DNA from: Verrucomicrobiales bacterium
GTDB taxonomy: Bacteria; Verrucomicrobiota; Verrucomicrobiia; Limisphaerales; SXQI01
DNA length: 5,417 nucleotides
Direction of reading: 5' to 3'
Assembly: GCA_028293365.1 (NCBI GenBank)
Contig: JAQGOX010000633.1
Location: 1-5,417, forward strand
Below, one piece after another: positions 1 through 5,159 of this stretch. Position 1 is the stretch's first letter. Every line of letters begins with the position of its first letter. The notes under the pieces were generated by a model, which saw only the letters and a program-made list of their open reading frames with translations, ran no database searches and was not told the origin of the DNA. Position numbers and translations under genes: made by a program.

Positions 1-80
1 GCAGTTCCAGCGACAACTCCGAAGCCTAGGACGGCCGCAATTAGGGCCACAATCAAGAATACTATTGTATAATGTAACAT
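1..80 (-). CDS. DUF1328 family small membrane protein (partial, N-terminus only)
   Basis: The reverse strand from an ATG at 80 gives 26 codons before the window edge. They begin MLHYTIVFLIVALIAAVLGF and continue GVVAGT. This closely resembles the N-terminus of DUF1328 (YtjA-type) proteins, which are about 50-60 residues long and consist mainly of one or two hydrophobic helices. The stretch from residue 5 to 24 is a clear membrane segment with the typical ALIAAVLGFG core. A good Shine-Dalgarno sequence (AAGGA, minus strand 92-88) sits 7 nt before the ATG and fixes the start. The biochemical role of the family is unknown; members are small inner-membrane proteins. The C-terminal half is outside the window, so intactness cannot be judged. 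Confidence 0.85.
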   Translation of the reverse strand, partial: MLHYTIVFLIVALIAAVLGFGVVAGT

Positions 81-131
81 AACGTTTTCCTTGTTTCCGA
101 TTTGTTTTCCAGTTCGCCCTTCTCTGGCAGT

Positions 132-154
132 GCGGGCGTCGATTTCGGACCCGC
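132..154. repeat. Inverted repeat GCGGG/CCCGC
   Basis: GCGGG at 132-136 is complementary to CCCGC at 150-154, with 13 bases between. It is a short stem and could be chance. It is listed because it lies just beside two stronger hairpins in the leader region of the DUF1328 gene. Confidence 0.3.
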
Positions 155-165
155 CTCAGATCAGC

Positions 166-187
166 CAACTGTCTATAAATACAGTTG
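166..187. repeat. Perfect 7-bp inverted repeat upstream of DUF1328
   Basis: CAACTGT (166-172) and ACAGTTG (181-187) are perfect inverted copies around the AT-rich centre CTATAAAT. The dyad could be an operator for a dimeric regulator or an RNA hairpin in the DUF1328 leader, about 85-107 nt before that start codon. The AT-rich centre would also suit a -10 element, but no matching -35 hexamer was found on the minus strand. The function is inferred only from symmetry and position. Confidence 0.45.
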
Positions 188-199
188 CACAGAGGTGCA
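186..199. repeat. Tight hairpin TGCAC-AGAG-GTGCA
   Basis: TGCAC (186-190) and GTGCA (195-199) form a 5-bp stem with a 4-base loop, extendable by one T-G wobble. The repeat overlaps the end of the previous inverted repeat by two bases, so the two hairpins would be mutually exclusive at their shared edge if both formed in RNA. Confidence 0.35.
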
Positions 200-320
200 G
201 GATGTCATGTCCCGCAAACCCTGATTAGGCCCTGAGAGGAATGCAGTTAAGAGAAGCGAACGAAAAGCCCAGCTCGTCGACGGAGAATGCCCGTACGTTG
301 CTGATGTGATACTTAAAGAA

Positions 321-1232
321 TTATTTCCCGAGGATTCCCACTTCGCGCAGCCATCGCTCTACCTGACCCGGCCACTGGGTAACCGGTTTTTCGCTTTTGC
401 GAAGGCCATATCCATGGCCGCCGCTGGGATAGAGGTGAAGTTCCGCAGGCACCTGCGCCTGAGTCAACGCAATATAATAGTCGATGCTGTTGTTTACTCC
501 CACACCGTCGTCCTGAGTCTGGACGATGAACGCTGGCGGTGTATTCGCCGTCACTTTTAATTCTTTCCGCAACAAATGGTTGTCACCTTTGGCGGAAAGA
601 TAAGCGGGGTACACGAGCACCGTAAAGTCCGGGCGGCAACTCGATGAATCTGCTTCATCCATGGATTCGTAGCTGCGTTTTTCATTATTCGTGCTGAGGC
701 TGGCGGAGAGGTGTCCACCGGCGGAGAAACCGAGCACACCGATATGTTTTGGATCGAGATTCCACTCTTTGGCGTGCTGGCGAATCAGACTGAGAGCTCG
801 TTGAGCATCCTGCAATGGTGCAACGTAGTCGGCCTGGCCGGCACGAGGCGGCACGCGGTATTTCAGCAAACCGGCGGTAATGCCGATCGAATTTAACCAC
901 TCGCAAACCTCGGTTCCTTCGAGATCCATTGCGAGGATGTGATAGGCGCCGCCCGGACAGACCAGAACAGCGGGGCCCGCCTTTGATGGAGTCGAAGATG
1001 GGGTATATAGGGTGACGGTCGGCTTCGTCACGTTGCCCAAACGGATCACTCTCCTGCCCGCGACCAGGCCGTCGCGCTCGCTGGTTGTATCTTTTTCTTC
1101 AGCCACCGGCTCGTGATCGCCGGGTGCTCCTTTCGGCCAAAGCAGAATCGGCTTCAGTTCGCCAGCCTGTAAAAGCGGCATCGTTAAAAAGGGAATAAGA
1201 AACGCAAAGCGCAATCGCAAAATGAAGTTCAT
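321..1232 (-). CDS. Secreted alpha/beta-hydrolase, acetyl-esterase/xylanase-associated type
   Basis: This 303-residue alpha/beta-hydrolase is probably exported and probably cleaves ester bonds, for example acetyl groups on plant polysaccharides. Residues 1-23 form a Sec signal peptide (arginine-containing n-region, hydrophobic core, LQA cleavage site). The oxyanion segment CPGGAY is at about 92-97. The nucleophile elbow GFSAGG is at 168-173, with Ser170. The catalytic Asp is in QTQDD (Asp241 or 242), and His273 lies in GGHGYG near the C-terminus. Order, spacing and length fit the BD-FAE/acetyl-xylan-esterase-like branch, which is often misnamed endo-1,4-beta-xylanase B. I chose the ATG at 1232 because it starts the signal peptide directly. 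A TTG at 1250 would add six residues and has a GAGGG a few bases upstream, so it is a real alternative. The gene diverges from the Nif3-like gene. The exact substrate cannot be read from the sequence. Confidence 0.9.
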   Translation of the reverse strand: MNFILRLRFAFLIPFLTMPLLQAGELKPILLWPKGAPGDHEPVAEEKDTTSERDGLVAGRRVIRLGNVTKPTVTLYTPSSTPSKAGPAVLVCPGGAYHILAMDLEGTEVCEWLNSIGITAGLLKYRVPPRAGQADYVAPLQDAQRALSLIRQHAKEWNLDPKHIGVLGFSAGGHLSASLSTNNEKRSYESMDEADSSSCRPDFTVLVYPAYLSAKGDNHLLRKELKVTANTPPAFIVQTQDDGVGVNNSIDYYIALTQAQVPAELHLYPSGGHGYGLRKSEKPVTQWPGQVERWLREVGILGK

Positions 1233-1278
1233 CGTGATATCAAATCGCAATGTGCCCTCGCAGGCAAAATCAAATCGC
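1213..1278. repeat. Three AATCGC motifs spaced exactly 30 bp apart
   Basis: AATCGC occurs at 1213-1218, 1243-1248 and 1273-1278, a constant 30-bp period, or about three helical turns. The second and third copies are longer, sharing the 10-mer ATCAAATCGC at 1239-1248 and 1269-1278. The first copy lies just inside the esterase coding region; the other two are in the divergent gap before the Nif3-like gene. Same-face spacing is what iterated binding sites for a regulator would show, but the motif is short and this reading is inference. Confidence 0.4.
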
Positions 1279-1327
1279 GAGAAGCTTCCGCTTGTTTTCC
1301 AGGCGTTAAGCAGCGCATTCTTTTCGG

Positions 1328-2089
1328 ATGCCGCCGGCCTCTTTGAAAAAAATAGTCACGTTCTGCGATTCCTTGTTAAATACCGCACAATTTGCGGACT
1401 GGCCAGGTGCGCAGAATGGATTGCAAATCGAGAATAGCGGCAAAGTAAAAAAGGTGGTTGCTGTGGTCGATGCCTCGCTAGCGACGGTGCGGATGGCAGC
1501 AGCAGCAGATGCGAATTTGATCCTTGCGCACCATGGGCTTTTTTGGGGACCGAGTCACCCCTGGACCGGTAAGCGCTATGAGTTGCTGCGACTGCTGCTG
1601 GATCGTGACATTGCGCTTTATAGCTCGCACCTGCCGCTCGACGCTCATCCGCGTATCGGGAACAACGTTCTGTTATGTCGCGCTCTCGGTTTTAAAAAGC
1701 TGGAGCCCTTTTTCCTTTCAAAGGGTCAGATGATTGGCTGGAAAACTCAATTAAAAATCAGTCGTGCCGAATTGGGAACACGATTGACAAACGTGTTGGA
1801 CAAGGCGCCAGTGATTCTTCCAGGTGGCGGCGAACAGTGCTGGCGCATTGGCGTGGTTACGGGTGGGGCGGGCGACGAATTGAAAGTCGCGTCGGACGAG
1901 TCTGTGGATACATTTATTACCGGTGAGGGGCGTCATTGGACTTACGCGCTGGCCGAAGATCTGGGGCTGAATGTTTTCTACGGCGGACATTACGCGACCG
2001 AAACGTTCGGAGTGAAAGCGCTGGCGGCAGAGATTTCGAGACAATTCAAAGTCCCCTGGGAATTTCTGGATCACCCTTCGGGATTGTAA
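1328..2089 (+). CDS. Nif3-like dinuclear metal centre protein (DUF34/YbgI family)
   Basis: This 253-residue protein belongs to the Nif3/YbgI/DUF34 family: toroidal hexameric proteins with a two-metal site, widely conserved and of unsettled function. The hallmarks are clear. GLQIE occurs at 31-35 and AVVDASL at 45-51. The metal-ligand motif HHGLFW is at 68-73. SSHLPLDAHP at 99-108 supplies His101 and Asp105. The C-terminal GGHYATETFG at 219-228 supplies His221 and Glu225, followed by the usual ending FLDHPSGL. The length matches the short bacterial form without the inserted PII-like domain. The ATG at 1328 starts the normal N-terminal helix. No strong Shine-Dalgarno precedes it. The gene is divergent from the esterase, and its last 44 bases overlap the 3' end of the SDR gene on the other strand. 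It appears intact, with all expected ligands present. Confidence 0.95.
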   Translation: MPPASLKKIVTFCDSLLNTAQFADWPGAQNGLQIENSGKVKKVVAVVDASLATVRMAAAADANLILAHHGLFWGPSHPWTGKRYELLRLLLDRDIALYSSHLPLDAHPRIGNNVLLCRALGFKKLEPFFLSKGQMIGWKTQLKISRAELGTRLTNVLDKAPVILPGGGEQCWRIGVVTGGAGDELKVASDESVDTFITGEGRHWTYALAEDLGLNVFYGGHYATETFGVKALAAEISRQFKVPWEFLDHPSGL

Positions 2090-3038
2090 GGGAGTTCTTT
2101 GTGGAATGCCGATTCTGAGAGTCAACCCAGAGCTGTTTTCGCTGGATTGATGATTCAAATGGTTTTCCCCAGTTTCGAATACCAGGCAATGCTGCGTACA
2201 GAATTGCGTGGTAGGCCCTCTGTGGAAGGAATCGGCGCATCCAGCGAAATAGAATCGCGTCCATCGTCGCGGGAACGCGTAATGGCGGATTATTTCGCTC
2301 GATCGTTCGAATAATTGTCCGCGCGACCGATTCAGGCGTTGCGAAGCTGCGTTTCATCAGTTTCTCGATAAAGGATCCCATGCATAAATAATGTGTATGG
2401 TAGGCATCCTTCTCCTCCGCCAGACCTTGAGCACTCGCCGTGGTATAGCGAGTGTGCGTAAATCCTTCCGAGCGAATAAACCCTGGTTCCACAAGCGACA
2501 CTTTGATTTTCCAGGGCCGCACCTCGTACCAGAGAGCTTCACACGCGCCTTCCAGTGCAAACTTTGAGGCGCTGTACAATGCCATCGTGGGCATCGCCAT
2601 CATTCCACCGACCGATGAAATGCTGATAATACGTCCCCCGCGTTTTTGGCGCATTCCGGGAAGGACCAGACGGATGAGTTCCATGGGGCCATTGAAGTTG
2701 ACGCTCATTTCATCCCGATCATCCTGTTCGGTAAAATGCTCGACAACCGAACGGTAGGCGATGCCGGCGTTATTAATGAGCACGTCAACTCCATTCCATC
2801 GTGCGTTCGCTTCATCGATCACAGCCTGGCGTTCATATTCGTTGGTGACATCGAGCGGCCTGAGCCAGACATCATCAGCGGGAAGAATCTGCTGGTCTTT
2901 AAATCTGGAGAGAGAAGCCGCCCGGGCGGTGAGAATCAGGCGCACTCCGCCCCGCGCAATGAGGTCTCGGGCAAGCGCCAGACCAAGACCCGTTGTCGCG
3001 CCAGTGATCAGAATGACCCGATGATTTCCCGCGCGCAT
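2046..3038 (-). CDS. SDR family NAD(P)-dependent oxidoreductase
   Basis: This is a 330-residue classical short-chain dehydrogenase/reductase, a cytosolic Rossmann-fold enzyme acting on an unknown alcohol or carbonyl substrate. The cofactor loop TGATTGLG is at 12-19. Arg39 after the second strand suggests NADP(H) preference. LDVT at 62-65 carries the adenine-contacting Asp63, and NNAG is at 89-92. Asn114, Ser142, Tyr155 and Lys159 (in YSASK) form the catalytic tetrad, and EPG is at 184-186. The region after 210 is rich in basic and aromatic residues and probably covers the substrate pocket. The recognisable fold seems to end near residue 292 (GIRNWGK). The last 38 or so residues look like read-through into the gap and the antisense of the Nif3-like gene, giving a 44-bp convergent overlap. 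The ATG at 3038 directly precedes the first beta strand; no Shine-Dalgarno is visible. Confidence 0.93.
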   Translation of the reverse strand: MRAGNHRVILITGATTGLGLALARDLIARGGVRLILTARAASLSRFKDQQILPADDVWLRPLDVTNEYERQAVIDEANARWNGVDVLINNAGIAYRSVVEHFTEQDDRDEMSVNFNGPMELIRLVLPGMRQKRGGRIISISSVGGMMAMPTMALYSASKFALEGACEALWYEVRPWKIKVSLVEPGFIRSEGFTHTRYTTASAQGLAEEKDAYHTHYLCMGSFIEKLMKRSFATPESVARTIIRTIERNNPPLRVPATMDAILFRWMRRFLPQRAYHAILYAALPGIRNWGKPFESSIQRKQLWVDSQNRHSTKNSLTIPKGDPEIPRGL

Positions 3039-3039
3039 G

Positions 3040-3078
3040 GTGACACAAAACTTTAACCAAAATTGGTCACAGGAGCAA
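3040..3078 (-). promoter_or_regulatory. Candidate promoter with internal dyad for the SDR gene
   Basis: On the minus strand TTGCTC (3078-3073) and TAAAGT (3055-3050) are separated by 17 bases, a plausible sigma-70-type pair. Transcription would start only a few bases before the SDR ATG, so the message would be nearly leaderless, which agrees with the absence of a Shine-Dalgarno. Between the hexamers lies the dyad ACCAA-AA-TTGGT (3056-3067). It is flanked by a second inverted pair, GTGAC (3040-3044) and GTCAC (3066-3070). The dyad may be an operator. This is inference from sequence pattern only. Confidence 0.3.
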
Positions 3079-3149
3079 ACTATTGCGTAACGCTGGAACG
3101 ATATTCCACCGCAACAGATGGATTCCCAAATTCCACACCGGGTTTGGCC

Positions 3150-3183
3150 TTGACGCTCGGGGCCGCCGCAAGCAAAGTATTTA
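3150..3183 (+). promoter_or_regulatory. Possible tRNA promoter elements
   Basis: TTGACG at 3150-3155 resembles a -35 hexamer. TATTTA at 3178-3183 resembles a -10 hexamer placed correctly for a start about 9 bases before the tRNA. Between the -10 and the tRNA is a GC-rich stretch, as is common in stringently controlled stable-RNA promoters. The 22-bp spacer is too long for a standard sigma-70 promoter, so the -10 may work with a poorer -35, or the match may be accidental. Confidence 0.25.
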
Positions 3184-3198
3184 AGCCGGTTGCGGCCT

Positions 3199-3275
3199 GC
3201 CAGCGTAGCTCAGTTGGTTAGAGCGAGGGACTCATAAGCCCTAGGTCGCCAGTTCGATCCTGGCCGCTGGCACCA
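3199..3275 (+). tRNA. tRNA-Met(CAT), elongator type
   Basis: The 77 bases fold as a complete cloverleaf. The acceptor stem GCCAGCG pairs perfectly with CGCTGGC (3265-3271). The D-arm is at 3208-3224 with GCTC/GAGC. The anticodon arm is at 3226-3242 with loop CTCATAA and anticodon CAT at 3233-3235. The variable loop is AGGTC. The T-arm GCCAG-TTCGATC-CTGGC is at 3248-3264. Discriminator A is followed by an encoded CCA (3273-3275). The G1-C72 pair argues against an initiator tRNA, which normally has an unpaired 1-72. Ile2 tRNA, with lysidine at C34, also has a CAT anticodon and is not fully excluded, but the overall form fits elongator Met. The last anticodon-stem pair is an A31-G39 mismatch. 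Confidence 0.93.
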
Positions 3276-3352
3276 TTCCCAACCTCAGCAAATCCAGTAT
3301 TTTCAATAAAATACACAGTCCAACCGCGCAGTTTGATCCCCTATTCAGTCAG

Positions 3353-4017
3353 TGGCTCCTGGTTGCAGCGCTCCTCACCTCACTGCTCCCGCTCGCCCGC
3401 GCCAACGATCTCGATTTGAAAATCGAAGAGCGGATGAAGGAGCATCATATTCCTGGATTGGCATTCTCAATCGTAAAAAAGGGCGTAATCACTCGAATTA
3501 CAATGATCTGCCGGGGTTTGAAGTTTCACGTAAATTGAGCCGCGAGACATTCATCGCGGCCTTAAGTCAGCACCCTTTGCTCTCCCCGTCCGGCGAAAAG
3601 TTCTACTACAGCAATTCCAACTTTAATCTTCTCGGCTATGTCATCGAAAAAGTGAGCGGAATGGATTATTGGAGCTTCATGGCTCGCAAGGTTTACGACC
3701 CGCTCAAAATGAATTCCACCCGGCAGCGTGACACTCGCGAGATCGTGCGCGGCCGCGTCACTGGCTACGAAGTCGGTGACGGAAGAGTGAGTAAACGGGA
3801 CGAATGCGACCTCACGGACGTATTCTCGGCCGGAGCGATGATGAGCACCGTCGAAGACCTGTCAAATTGGGTTCGTGCACTGGAGAAAGGTGAAATCCTG
3901 ACTGCTGCGAGCAGGGAGAAAATGTGGTCGCCGATGAAACTCAACGTCGATTCTCAGGTTGTCTACCCTGGCATTATCAAGGGCGGCTTCCGTCTTTTGG
4001 TAGCAAATTTCAAGTGA
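3353..4017 (+). pseudogene. Serine hydrolase of the class C beta-lactamase / PBP family, degraded
   Basis: Two frames carry parts of one protein. From 3353 one frame reads a signal-peptide-like segment (WLLVAALLTSLLPLARA), then KIEERMKEHHIPGLAFSIVK, the normal first strand of class-C-like hydrolases, and stops at 3536-3538. The next part continues in another frame from about 3493 with NYNDLPGFE. It goes on through the second catalytic motif YSN (3607-3615), FNLLGYVIEKVSG and SAGAMMSTVEDLSNW, to the stop at 4015-4017. Between the two, about 70 residues expected in this family are missing, including the SxxK nucleophile motif, and the frame changes. No ATG, GTG or TTG precedes the first segment in frame. 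Homology fades near 3960, so the third motif (HxG/KTG type) and the last strands are also absent. A functional hydrolase is therefore not expected. A GTG at 3352 would open the C-terminal frame, but its first 45 or so residues are out-of-frame nonsense. Confidence 0.8.
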
Positions 4018-4242
4018 GCGAAGCAAACCCACCCGCTGCTCGTTAAGTGTATCGATTCTAGCGCCGAGTTCCTTGTAGGTCTTTTCGATCTGTTTGATGA
4101 CGCTCTGATACATAATCAACAATCATGCCGAACAACCTCAGCCGCAATAGGTAGCTGGCTTTGTCTCGACATGCTCCATAGTACGGAATGCCACTAGGCG
4201 GTTGTCCCCTTCGGCCCGCGCGGAATGCTCTAAGAGCAGCCG
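4018..4242. other. Unassigned region between the pseudogene and miaE
   Basis: No gene is recognised here. On the minus strand an ATG at 4113 (or TTG at 4122) opens a frame that runs to 3862. Its first part, MYQSVIKQIEKTYKELGARI, followed by DTLNEQRVGLLRSLE, is charged and helix-like with a possible coiled coil. The rest is simply antisense of the pseudogene. It has no Shine-Dalgarno and a stop codon just upstream, so it may be a remnant of an older gene or a chance frame. Short repeats are present: CGGAATGC at 4184-4191 and 4221-4228, and the inverted pair ATGCTCCA (4171-4178) with TGGAGCAT (4247-4254), the latter inside the miaE end. No terminator with a T-run was found. Confidence 0.5.
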
Positions 4243-4815
4243 TTAGTGGAGCATCGGAATCTGGTTCGGTTTGCCGATCAGTTCGGCGTCGAGGTCGAGG
4301 TAAAAATCGAGGCGGCGATTGGCTTCCGCATGATCAATGTCGCGAGCCATCAGGATATAAGTGGCGTAATGGTTCCCTTCCGATTCAACCAGGCTTGCAT
4401 AAAACCGAGCTAACTCACCGTCGATTGGCTCGAGAGCGCGGGCGAGGACCTGGAACTTTTCGCAGCTCCGCCCTTCGATTAGCGAACAACATACCAAATG
4501 ATCGATCACTTGATCCCGCTGACCTTTGCGGATGGTATGCATCAATCCGGTGATCCATGGGCTGGGATGAGGTTGGGCGAAAGGAATGCCTCGGCGTTTG
4601 AGCAGGGCGAGCACAAGTTGAAAGTGCTGCAGTTCTTCGATCGCGATGGCATTTAATTCTTCGACGCGGTGATACAAATCGCGGTATTTTTCAAGGTTAA
4701 TTGCGGTAGTTGCTGCTTTCCGTTCGAGGTGCGCGTGATCCACCAGCACGGCCGGTAAATTCGACAGAACTTTTGGCAGCCATTCCCTGGGAAACGTTTT
4801 GCGGAAAAGAAGCAT
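4243..4815 (-). CDS. miaE: tRNA-(ms2io6A)-hydroxylase, MiaE family diiron enzyme
   Basis: This 190-residue protein matches MiaE, the non-haem diiron monooxygenase that hydroxylates the isopentenyl side chain of ms2i6A37 in tRNAs reading UNN codons, downstream of MiaA and MiaB. It is a ferritin-like four-helix protein of near-normal length (about 190-200). The iron-ligand pattern is intact: Glu31 in HAHLERKA, the ExxH pair Glu61-His64 in EELQHF, Glu114 in LIEGRSCEKF, and the second ExxH pair Glu146-His149 in ESEGNHY. WLPKVLSNLPAVLVDHAH near the N-terminus and RRGIPF at 74-79 are also typical. The ATG at 4815 gives the expected N-terminus; no clear Shine-Dalgarno is seen. It is divergent from the TolC-like gene and faces the pseudogene. 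The tRNA-Met in this window is not an expected substrate, because its anticodon ends in U36, not A36. Confidence 0.92.
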   Translation of the reverse strand: MLLFRKTFPREWLPKVLSNLPAVLVDHAHLERKAATTAINLEKYRDLYHRVEELNAIAIEELQHFQLVLALLKRRGIPFAQPHPSPWITGLMHTIRKGQRDQVIDHLVCCSLIEGRSCEKFQVLARALEPIDGELARFYASLVESEGNHYATYILMARDIDHAEANRRLDFYLDLDAELIGKPNQIPMLH

Positions 4816-4886
4816 CTTCGTTTTTACTGGTTGCTGCGGTTTTTATCGAGAACTCTTGCGCCGCGAAGTCTATCGGGGATTCACTG

Positions 4887-4902
4887 GCTTTTCGCGAAAA
4901 GC
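4887..4902. promoter_or_regulatory. Perfect 16-bp palindrome, candidate operator
   Basis: GCTTTTCGCGAAAAGC reads identically on both strands. It sits 72 bp upstream of the miaE start and about 257 bp upstream of the TolC-like start. A gapless, even-length perfect dyad in a divergent gap is a typical form for the binding site of a dimeric regulator. There is no T-run after it and no space for a loop, so a terminator hairpin is less likely. Which gene it would control is not known. Confidence 0.45.
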
Positions 4903-4920
4903 TTGAATGGAATTCATTTC

Positions 4921-4933
4921 ATTGGCGTCCAAT
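4921..4933. repeat. Inverted repeat ATTGG-CGT-CCAAT
   Basis: A 5-bp perfect inverted repeat with a 3-base centre lies 18 bases beyond the 16-bp palindrome. CCAAT recurs at 4945-4949 inside a second small dyad. It may belong to the same regulatory region, but a stem of this size is common by chance. Confidence 0.25.
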
Positions 4934-5159
4934 AAAACCGATTACCAATCAAGTGCGGAGCTACTTTCGATCATCCCTGAACCATGGCAATAATTCGCAC
5001 GAATTTCGTAACTTTTCCCACTTTCGCGTGTCTCTTAAGACAGAGATGTTCAAGCTTTCCCTGCGGTCCAATTTTATTTCCACGTTCGCCCGCGGCGGAA
5101 TCAAGGTTCGTTTGTTTTGACCTGCATCCGGAAATCAATCAATCTCAGCGTTTGCTAAC

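Larger units (their letters stand above)
81..320. other. Intergenic region between DUF1328 and the esterase
   Basis: I see no convincing gene in these 240 bases. The region is upstream of the DUF1328 gene and downstream of the esterase, both on the minus strand, so it should hold the esterase terminator and the DUF1328 promoter. No hairpin followed by a T-run was found for a factor-independent terminator. It does carry three short inverted repeats between 132 and 199. A longer reading frame opens from about 306 on the plus strand, but it is only the antisense of the esterase. Confidence 0.6.
4816..5159. other. Divergent intergenic region between miaE and the TolC-like gene
   Basis: These 344 bases should hold the promoters of both flanking genes. 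I found no supported gene. A plus-strand frame running from inside miaE to 5120 has no recognisable protein features. Visible structure includes a perfect 16-bp palindrome at 4887-4902, the inverted repeat ATTGG-CGT-CCAAT at 4921-4933 and a weaker GATT-ACC-AATC at 4940-4950. TTGACC at 5117-5122 looks like a -35 hexamer pointing toward the TolC-like gene, but no good -10 lies 16-18 bases after it. Confidence 0.55.

Noticed and set aside
306..560. An 84-codon plus-strand frame over the esterase end
   Set aside because: It is almost entirely antisense to the well-supported esterase and shows no protein family features.
1705..1732. Inverted repeat CCCTTT/AAAGGG resembling a terminator
   Set aside because: It lies in the middle of the Nif3-like coding region and is explained by codons; there is no following T-run.
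3199..3275. tRNA 3' end as an attachment site of an integrated element
   Set aside because: No second copy of the tRNA 3' sequence and no integrase gene are visible in the window, so this remains only a suggestion in the findings.
3862..4122. The minus-strand frame as a full independent gene
   Set aside because: Its C-terminal half is antisense to the hydrolase remnant, it lacks a Shine-Dalgarno, and its family is not recognisable. I kept it only as a possible remnant within the unassigned region.
4171..4254. 8-bp inverted pair ATGCTCCA / TGGAGCAT as insertion-sequence ends
   Set aside because: The two arms are too short, the 68 bp between them hold no transposase, and one arm is part of the miaE coding end. 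No target-site duplication was seen.
4710..5120. A 136-codon plus-strand frame spanning the miaE start and most of the divergent gap
   Set aside because: Its first third is antisense to miaE, the translation has no recognisable domain, signal or motif, and it would fill the promoter region of miaE. Best seen as a chance frame.
5117..5145. TTGACC as a -35 element for the TolC-like gene
   Set aside because: The bases 16-18 positions later (around CAATCT) match a -10 element poorly, so no promoter is claimed.
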